From contig JBJXFY010000375.1 in assembly GCA_046155815.1 (NCBI GenBank), positions 1 through 5,470 of the forward strand: a stretch of 5,470 nt of DNA. The letters run 5' to 3'. A program made the position numbers and the translations under genes. Below, in pieces: positions 1 to 3,843 of this stretch. The DNA comes from JBJXFY01 sp046155815. GTDB lineage: Bacteria > Verrucomicrobiota > Verrucomicrobiia > Limisphaerales > CAIMTB01. The notes beneath the pieces are model-generated. The model was not told where the DNA came from and ran no database searches. It saw nothing but the letters and a program-made list of their open reading frames with translations. Every line of letters begins with the position of its first letter. The first letter of the stretch is position 1.

Positions 1-74
1 CTGCTTCATTCACTCCAACAAATGAAACCGGGACGAGATGGCGGGACACCCTCTTCCGGGTTTGCTGGGATATG

Positions 75-557
75 TCATCTCTCAAAGGCTTGGCGGGCTG
101 CGGCTGAAAGGCGAATATCCCTTGCGCCGGAATCCGTTAGCCTGCGCCACAAACTTTGATTCTTCGGAGGGAGCACCTCCATTAACTCCTGATCGTTGAG
201 GTGTGGCGGCCACATGATCCGTGTTCTGTATTCAGTTGAGGCACATAGTTTGCACTTGAGCGGGGCTCCGACGCTCCTGCTCAGAATTGCAAGCGTTTCG
301 TCACTGCCCTTCGCATAGAATGAGGCTTCGTGCCATCCGTTTTCTGGTGCTGTGAGAAAAACAAAGAAGTAGTCGTCGATGTACGGTCCATCGGAACTCG
401 TATATTCAGCAATCAGCCGGACATCTTTGATCGGGACGGACCAATCGACCAGGGAGGAGTGATACGTGATGACGTCGCCATCACAACTGAGTTCCCCAGA
501 ATAGTCCTTCGGACTCATGTTATACCCAATATGGGCGACAGCCGTCGTGCCCGGCAC
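75..557 (-). CDS. Hypothetical protein with a CxxC pair, orphan
   Basis: I do not recognise this 160-residue protein and assign no function. It has no signal peptide or membrane segment, so it is probably cytoplasmic. The middle (about residues 38-100) alternates charged and hydrophobic stretches (KDVRLIAEY, DDYFFVFL, WHEASFYAKG), which suggests a small mixed alpha/beta or beta-rich fold. It is followed by C102-K-L-C105, a possible metal or redox pair, and then an aromatic/proline segment MWPPHLNDQEL (115-125). The open frame starts at GTG 557; an in-frame ATG at 518 (Met14) would give 147 residues and has a weak GGG upstream, so the start is uncertain. It lies 53 bp downstream of the peptidase on the same strand, with no terminator seen between. 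GC content counted by hand in four of its 60-base lines is about 48-58%, far below its neighbours, which hints at separate ancestry. The natural-looking residue composition supports real coding. Confidence 0.72.
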   Translation of the reverse strand: MPGTTAVAHIGYNMSPKDYSGELSCDGDVITYHSSLVDWSVPIKDVRLIAEYTSSDGPYIDDYFFVFLTAPENGWHEASFYAKGSDETLAILSRSVGAPLKCKLCASTEYRTRIMWPPHLNDQELMEVLPPKNQSLWRRLTDSGARDIRLSAAARQAFER

Positions 558-610
558 TTGTTACGCGGATGCCTCAGACGAGTCATTTTCCGAGCCTCAG
601 CCCGCTGCCC

Positions 611-1681
611 TCAAATCTTCACCCGGAACTCCTCCCCCTTCTTCAGCGAGCGGGCGAAGGCGGCCATCAGCTCGGGGATGCGCTTCAAATCCTTGAGGTT
701 CACGACCTCTACGGGCGAGTGCATGTAGCGGTTGGGCAGCGAGATCAGGCCGCTGGGGATGCCGCCGCGGGTCCAGAAGATCACGTCCGTGTCCGTGCCG
801 CTGGTCGAGGAGCTGGCCTCGTGCTGCAGCTCGATCTTCTGCTCCTTCGCGACCTTCTCGATGCGGCGCACGACCTCGACGTGGCACGAGCCGCCGTGGG
901 TGATCGCGGGGCCCTTGCCGAGCTTCACGTCGCCGTGGAGCTGCTTGCTCACGGTCGGGTAGTCGGTGGCGTGGGTCACGTCCACGACCAGCGCCACGTC
1001 GGGCTTGAGGGAGTAGGCGATCTGCCGCGCGCCGAAGAGGCCGACCTCCTCCATGATGTTGGAGACGGCGCAGACCTCGGCGTTGAGCTTGCCCTTGCCC
1101 TCCTTGATGAGCCGCAGCGCCTCGGCCACGGACCAGGTGCCGATGCGGTTGTCGAAGGCGCGGGCCACGGCGAGGTCGCCGCGCAGCACCTCGAACTCGT
1201 CCACGAGGGTGATGGGGTCGCCGATCCGGACGAGCTTGAGCGCCTCCTTCTTCGAACCGGCGCCGATGTCAATGAAGAGGTCGTCCATCTTCGGGTACTT
1301 CTTGTCACCGTCGGACTTGGTGAGGTGCGGGGCGACGTTGCCCACGACGCCGAGCACGGGGCCGCCGGCGGTGTGGACATGGACGCGCTGGGCCTTGGTG
1401 ACCACGGGGTCAATGCCGCCAAGGCGGCGGACGTAGAGGAAGCCGTCGTCGTCCACGTAGCTGACGGACATGCCGATCTCGTCGGCGTGGCCGGCGAGCA
1501 TGATCCGCGGGGAGCCGCCCTTGTTCAGGACGGCGACGCAGTTGCCGTGGGGGTCGGAGAAGGTCTCGTCGGCGTACTGGCCCACGTAGTCGAGCCAGAC
1601 GCGCTGGCCGCGGGTCTCGTGGCTGGAGGGGCTGGGGGTGTTGACGAGGCGGCGGAGGAATTCGAGGGATTCGGAGCGCAC
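611..1681 (-). CDS. M42 family metallopeptidase (glutamyl aminopeptidase / endoglucanase-like)
   Basis: This encodes a 356-residue cytoplasmic zinc/cobalt aminopeptidase of the M42 family, whose members form large tetrahedral oligomers and trim N-terminal residues from peptides. The expected residues are all visible: H65 and D67 in GHADEIG (first metal ligand and catalytic-side Asp), D177 in FDNRIG (bridging ligand), E211-E212 in MEEVG (general base and ligand), D234 in VVDVTHATD, and H321 in YMHSPVE. The stretch of about residues 70-165 corresponds to the inserted beta-barrel dimerisation domain of the family. Length matches the usual 340-370. I place the start at GTG 1681, giving MRSESLEFLRRLVNTPSPS, because the family's N-terminal helix begins here. 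Upstream codons are repeat-encoded (AFCLPPFALFLPP) with no ATG, and no Shine-Dalgarno is visible. Substrate preference (Glu/Asp, Leu or Lys type) cannot be read from the sequence. The open frame continues antisense through proB only because of high GC. It is divergent from proB. Confidence 0.95.
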   Translation of the reverse strand: MRSESLEFLRRLVNTPSPSSHETRGQRVWLDYVGQYADETFSDPHGNCVAVLNKGGSPRIMLAGHADEIGMSVSYVDDDGFLYVRRLGGIDPVVTKAQRVHVHTAGGPVLGVVGNVAPHLTKSDGDKKYPKMDDLFIDIGAGSKKEALKLVRIGDPITLVDEFEVLRGDLAVARAFDNRIGTWSVAEALRLIKEGKGKLNAEVCAVSNIMEEVGLFGARQIAYSLKPDVALVVDVTHATDYPTVSKQLHGDVKLGKGPAITHGGSCHVEVVRRIEKVAKEQKIELQHEASSSTSGTDTDVIFWTRGGIPSGLISLPNRYMHSPVEVVNLKDLKRIPELMAAFARSLKKGEEFRVKI

Positions 1682-1730
1682 GGGAGGAAGAAATAGGGCA
1701 AAGGGCGGAAGGCAAAAGGCAAAAAGGCGG
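1682..1730 (-). repeat. Degenerate CTTTTGC heptamer array before the peptidase start
   Basis: Read on the minus strand from 1730 to 1682, this is an almost pure pyrimidine tract with a roughly 7-base period of the form GCC plus four pyrimidines. The best units are near the distal end and they decay towards the GTG start at 1681. One extra T occurs in the first unit. The tract occupies the exact place where a Shine-Dalgarno would be expected. Confidence 0.75.
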
Positions 1731-1754
1731 GCCGGAGAGTTCTTTGGAGCGCTG

Positions 1755-1776
1755 GCCCTCGACCCGGAGCGAGGGC
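1755..1776. repeat. Hairpin with 7-bp perfect stem in the intergenic core
   Basis: GCCCTCG (1755-1761) and CGAGGGC (1770-1776) are exact reverse complements around the 8-base loop ACCCGGAG. No T-run follows on either strand, so a standard intrinsic terminator is unlikely. It is more like a dispersed palindromic element or a protein-binding site. Confidence 0.55.
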
Positions 1777-1801
1777 GTCTTCGAACAGGTGCGGGCAGGA
1801 T

Positions 1802-1818
1802 GCCGGCAGCACGCCGGC
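1802..1818. repeat. GCCGGC-AGCAC-GCCGGC hairpin
   Basis: Two copies of the self-complementary hexamer GCCGGC flank AGCAC, giving a 6-bp stem and a 5-base loop. The surrounding context, GCGGGCAGGATGCCGGC, resembles short intergenic palindromic repeats that I recall from verrucomicrobial genomes. That resemblance is memory, not a search result. Confidence 0.5.
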
Positions 1819-1826
1819 TTGAAGTT

Positions 1827-1873
1827 CCGCCTTTTGCCTTTTGCCCTTCGACTTTTTCCTTTTGCCTGCCGGC
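1827..1873 (+). repeat. Degenerate CTTTTGC heptamer array before proB start
   Basis: On the plus strand, CTTTTGC occurs at 1831-1837, 1838-1844 and 1859-1865, with the variants CCTTCGA (1845-1851) and CTTTTTC (1852-1858) in perfect 7-base register between them. A decayed unit follows, and then GTG at 1874. The array has the same orientation relative to its gene, and almost the same length (47 versus 49 bases from CCGCC to GTG), as the array before the peptidase. Confidence 0.8.
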
Positions 1874-2947
1874 GTGCGTTCCGCGCTCGCCAACGTCCGC
1901 CGCCTCGTCGTGAAGCTGGGCACCGGCATCCTCACCGACGCCACGAAGCGGCCCGACCTCGTGCAGTTCGCGCAGCTCGTGGCGCAGGTCGCGGCGCAGC
2001 GCGCCGCCGGCCGCGAGGTGGTGCTGGTCACGTCCGGCGCGGTGGGCGCGGGCATGGGCGCGCTGGGCTTCGAGCGCCGGCCGCGGAAGCTGGATGAGCT
2101 GCAGGCCTGCGCCGCCGTGGGCCAGTCGCGGCTCATGGCCATGTACGAGACGCTGTTCCGCCACTACGGCCAGGGCGTCGCGCAGGTGCTGCTGACCCAC
2201 GACGACCTCGCGGACCACGAACGGCACCTGAACGCCCGCAACACGCTGCTCACCCTGCTCAAGCGCGGCGTCGTGCCGGTCATCAACGAGAACGACGCCG
2301 TGTCCGTGACGGAGCTGAAATTCGGCGACAACGACCGGCTGTCCGCGCTCGTCGCGTCGCTGCTGCCGGCGGACCTGCTGGTCATCCTGACCACGGCCGA
2401 CGGCCTGATCGAGAACTTCGGCCAGCCCGGCCAGCGGCGGATGGGCGTGGTGCCGCGCATTGACGAGACCATCGAGGCGATGGCCGGCGGCACGACCAGC
2501 GCCACGGCCGTGGGCGGAATGACGACGAAGATTGCCGCCGCGCGGATCGCCGTGCGCTCGGGCCTGCCGCTGGTGATCGCGCCGGGGCGGAAGTTCGACG
2601 CGCTGGCGCGCATCCTCGCGGGTGAGGACGAAGGCACGCTCTTCGAGCCCGACGCCGCGAAGCTGACGGGCCGCAAGCGCTGGATTGCCTTCTTCCAGCG
2701 CCCGGCCGGCTCGCTGACCGTGGATGACGGCGCGCGCCGGGCGCTGGTCGAGCAGGGCCGCAGCCTGTTGCCGCCGGGCATGACGCGGGTCGAGGGCGAC
2801 TTCCGCGCGGGCGACGTGGTGAGCATCCAGGATGCGGCCGGCCGCGAGATCGCCCGCGGACTGGCGTGCCTCGACGCGAAGGTGTTCGCGACGGGAGCGC
2901 GGCCGAAGGGCGAGGTCGTACACCGGGACGACCTCGTGCTGCTGTAA
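1874..2947 (+). CDS. proB: Glutamate 5-kinase
   Basis: ProB phosphorylates L-glutamate to gamma-glutamyl phosphate with ATP, the first and normally proline-inhibited step of proline synthesis in the cytoplasm. The 357-residue product has the full two-domain layout. The amino acid kinase domain shows VVKLGTGIL with K14, VTSGAVGAGMGALG (52-65), INENDAV (137-143), FGDNDR (150-155) and VGGMTTK (213-219). A C-terminal PUA domain runs from about 279 (GSLTVDDGARRAL) to the end, with GREIARGLA inside it. E. coli ProB is 367 residues. I choose GTG 1874, giving MRSALANVRRLVVKLG, rather than the upstream in-frame TTG 1841, because the latter codes only repeat-derived LPFDFFLLPAG and would lie inside the heptamer array. 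No Shine-Dalgarno precedes GTG. The partner gene proA is not beside it; mazG follows after 8 bases. The PUA domain is typical of long-form bacterial ProB. Identification is firm; the start is likely. Confidence 0.97.
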   Translation: MRSALANVRRLVVKLGTGILTDATKRPDLVQFAQLVAQVAAQRAAGREVVLVTSGAVGAGMGALGFERRPRKLDELQACAAVGQSRLMAMYETLFRHYGQGVAQVLLTHDDLADHERHLNARNTLLTLLKRGVVPVINENDAVSVTELKFGDNDRLSALVASLLPADLLVILTTADGLIENFGQPGQRRMGVVPRIDETIEAMAGGTTSATAVGGMTTKIAAARIAVRSGLPLVIAPGRKFDALARILAGEDEGTLFEPDAAKLTGRKRWIAFFQRPAGSLTVDDGARRALVEQGRSLLPPGMTRVEGDFRAGDVVSIQDAAGREIARGLACLDAKVFATGARPKGEVVHRDDLVLL

Positions 2948-2955
2948 GCCTCACC

Positions 2956-3714
2956 ATGCCCAAGGCCCCCTCCCGCCGCCTCTCGCCCGTGCGCCAAGTG
3001 CTCGACATCATGGCCGCCCTGCGCGCGCCGGACGGCTGTCCGTGGGACCGCGAGCAGGACCACCGCACGCTGCGCTTCCACGCCGTCGAGGAGGTGTACG
3101 AGCTGCTCGACGCCATCGAGGCCGGCGACGACCACGAGCTGGCCGAGGAACTGGGCGACCTCCTGCTCCAGGTCGTCTTCCACTGCCAGCTCGGCCGCGA
3201 GCGCGGCGCGTTCGATCTCGACGCGGTCTGCCAGCGTCTGGCCGACAAGCTCGTCCGCCGCCACCCGCATGTCTTCGGCGATGCCAAGGTCAAGGACGTG
3301 GACCAGGTCTGGGCGAACTGGGAGCGCATCAAGCGCGCGGAGAAGCACGGCACGAAGCACGAGCGCCCGTCCGCGCTCGACGGCATCCCGCGCCACCTTC
3401 CCGCATTGCTGCGCGCCGAGAAGCTCGTGAAGAAGGCGCGCAAGGCGGGGCTGCTCCTGCCGCAGTCCGTCACGCTGCGCGAAGGCCGCACACTGCGCGC
3501 CGCAGGGCGCTCCGAGACGGCGAGCGTGCTGTTCGACCTCGCCGCCCATTGCCAGGAACGCGGCTGGTCCGCCGAGGAACTGCTCCGCGACGAGGTCAAG
3601 CGCCGCGAGGCCGCGCTGCGCCGGGCCGAACACCGCGCCCTGCGTGACGCGCCGGTGGCGAATCGTCGTCATTCCGGCATCGGACGGGTGAAACCGCGGC
3701 AACGCGGGCGGTGA
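2956..3714 (+). CDS. mazG: MazG family nucleoside triphosphate pyrophosphohydrolase, degenerate second domain
   Basis: MazG hydrolyses (d)NTPs to monophosphate and pyrophosphate, cleaning abnormal nucleotides and, in E. coli, modulating the starvation response. This 252-residue protein starts at ATG 2956, 8 bases after the proB stop. The N-terminal domain is well kept: PDGCPWDREQ (25-34), the metal-binding EExxE as E45-E46-V-Y-E49, then E65-L-G-D68, and RRHPHVF (101-107). The linker SALDGIPRHLPALLRAEKLVKKARKAG (139-165) is also typical. After it, the second MazG domain is eroded. The expected EExxE helix is replaced by LREGRTLRAAGR, and ExxGDLLF has become ETASVLFDL (187-195). The final helix survives as EELLRDEVKRREAALRRAE. 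The last 20 residues (PVANRRHSGIGRVKPRQRGR) look like read-through into intergenic DNA. No Shine-Dalgarno is visible. Translation is probably linked to proB by proximity. The family call is secure; biochemical activity is less certain. Confidence 0.94.
   Translation: MPKAPSRRLSPVRQVLDIMAALRAPDGCPWDREQDHRTLRFHAVEEVYELLDAIEAGDDHELAEELGDLLLQVVFHCQLGRERGAFDLDAVCQRLADKLVRRHPHVFGDAKVKDVDQVWANWERIKRAEKHGTKHERPSALDGIPRHLPALLRAEKLVKKARKAGLLLPQSVTLREGRTLRAAGRSETASVLFDLAAHCQERGWSAEELLRDEVKRREAALRRAEHRALRDAPVANRRHSGIGRVKPRQRGR
3694..3707 (+). repeat. GCAA-tetraloop hairpin at the 3' end of mazG
   Basis: CCGCG (3694-3698), GCAA (3699-3702) and CGCGG (3703-3707) make a 5-bp stem closed by a GNRA-type loop, 4 bases before the mazG stop. 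No U-tract follows, so it would be a weak intrinsic terminator at best; it could stabilise an mRNA end. Confidence 0.35.
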
Positions 3715-3759
3715 TGATTGCCCGGCGAGGGCGGGACGCGGCACAAACTGGGCTGAAAC

Positions 3760-3774
3760 GCCGGTGCTCCCGGC
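3760..3774 (+). repeat. Small hairpin just upstream of the secreted protein start
   Basis: GCCGG (3760-3764) pairs with CCGGC (3770-3774) around TGCTC, ending 9 bases before ATG 3784. It could occlude ribosome access or be chance in GC-rich DNA. The rest of the 69-base gap 3715-3783 shows no promoter or Shine-Dalgarno that I can support. Confidence 0.25.
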
Positions 3775-3783
3775 CCAAGCTCC

Positions 3784-3843
3784 ATGAAGCCCCTCCTCGT
3801 CGCCTTCCTCGCCCTGTTCGCCGGTGCCTCCAGCGCGCCCGCG
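3784..3843 (+). other. Signal peptide coding segment
   Basis: The first 20 codons of the secreted protein give a short basic start (MK), a hydrophobic core (LLVAFLALFAGA) and a small-residue A-x-A motif ending at Ala20. This fits signal peptidase I cleavage before Gln21. No lipobox cysteine is present, so it should not be a lipoprotein. Confidence 0.85.

Larger units (their letters stand above)
1711..1845. repeat. Long inverted repeat, 20/19-base arms around a 96-base core
   Basis: The left arm 1711-1730 reads GGCAAAAGGCAAAAAGGCGG. The right arm 1827-1845 reads CCGCCTTTTGCCTTTTGCC. They are reverse complements except for one extra A in the left arm. The arms are the distal ends of the two heptamer arrays, so a transcript or single strand through the region could fold into a large stem over the core. 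I found no transposase gene and no clear target-site duplication. Confidence 0.8.
1682..1873. promoter_or_regulatory. Divergent intergenic region between the M42 peptidase gene and proB
   Basis: These 192 bases separate two divergently transcribed genes and must hold both promoters, unless proB is read from elsewhere. I see no convincing -35/-10 pair on either strand. Instead the region is built symmetrically: a pyrimidine heptamer array abuts each start codon, and a GC-rich core of 96 bases (1731-1826) with two hairpins lies between them. Shared regulation of the two genes is possible but is inference. Confidence 0.5.

Noticed and set aside
1..74. Part of a gene or RNA at the left edge
   Set aside because: The segment is too short, has no motif or structure I can support, and lies downstream of the orphan gene.
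558..610. Terminator between the peptidase and the orphan gene
   Set aside because: GCCTCAG at 571-577 and 594-600 is a direct repeat, not an inverted one. I found no stem followed by a T-run.
569..1696. A 375-codon plus-strand open frame over the peptidase gene
   Set aside because: It is antisense to an M42 gene with all catalytic residues. The product is dominated by Ala, Val, Gly, Asp and His and has no motif.
1841..1873. TTG 1841 as the start of proB
   Set aside because: It would add only residues encoded by the heptamer array and extends beyond the family N-terminus. GTG 1874 fits the family better.
1681..1873. CRISPR array
   Set aside because: The units are 7 bases, degenerate and contiguous, with no spacers and no cas genes nearby.
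1682..2923. Upstream continuation of the peptidase open frame antisense to proB (total open frame 611-2923)
   Set aside because: It is antisense to a clear proB, is rich in Arg, His and Ala with no recognisable domain, and the M42 family begins naturally at the GTG at 1681. High GC removes stop codons.
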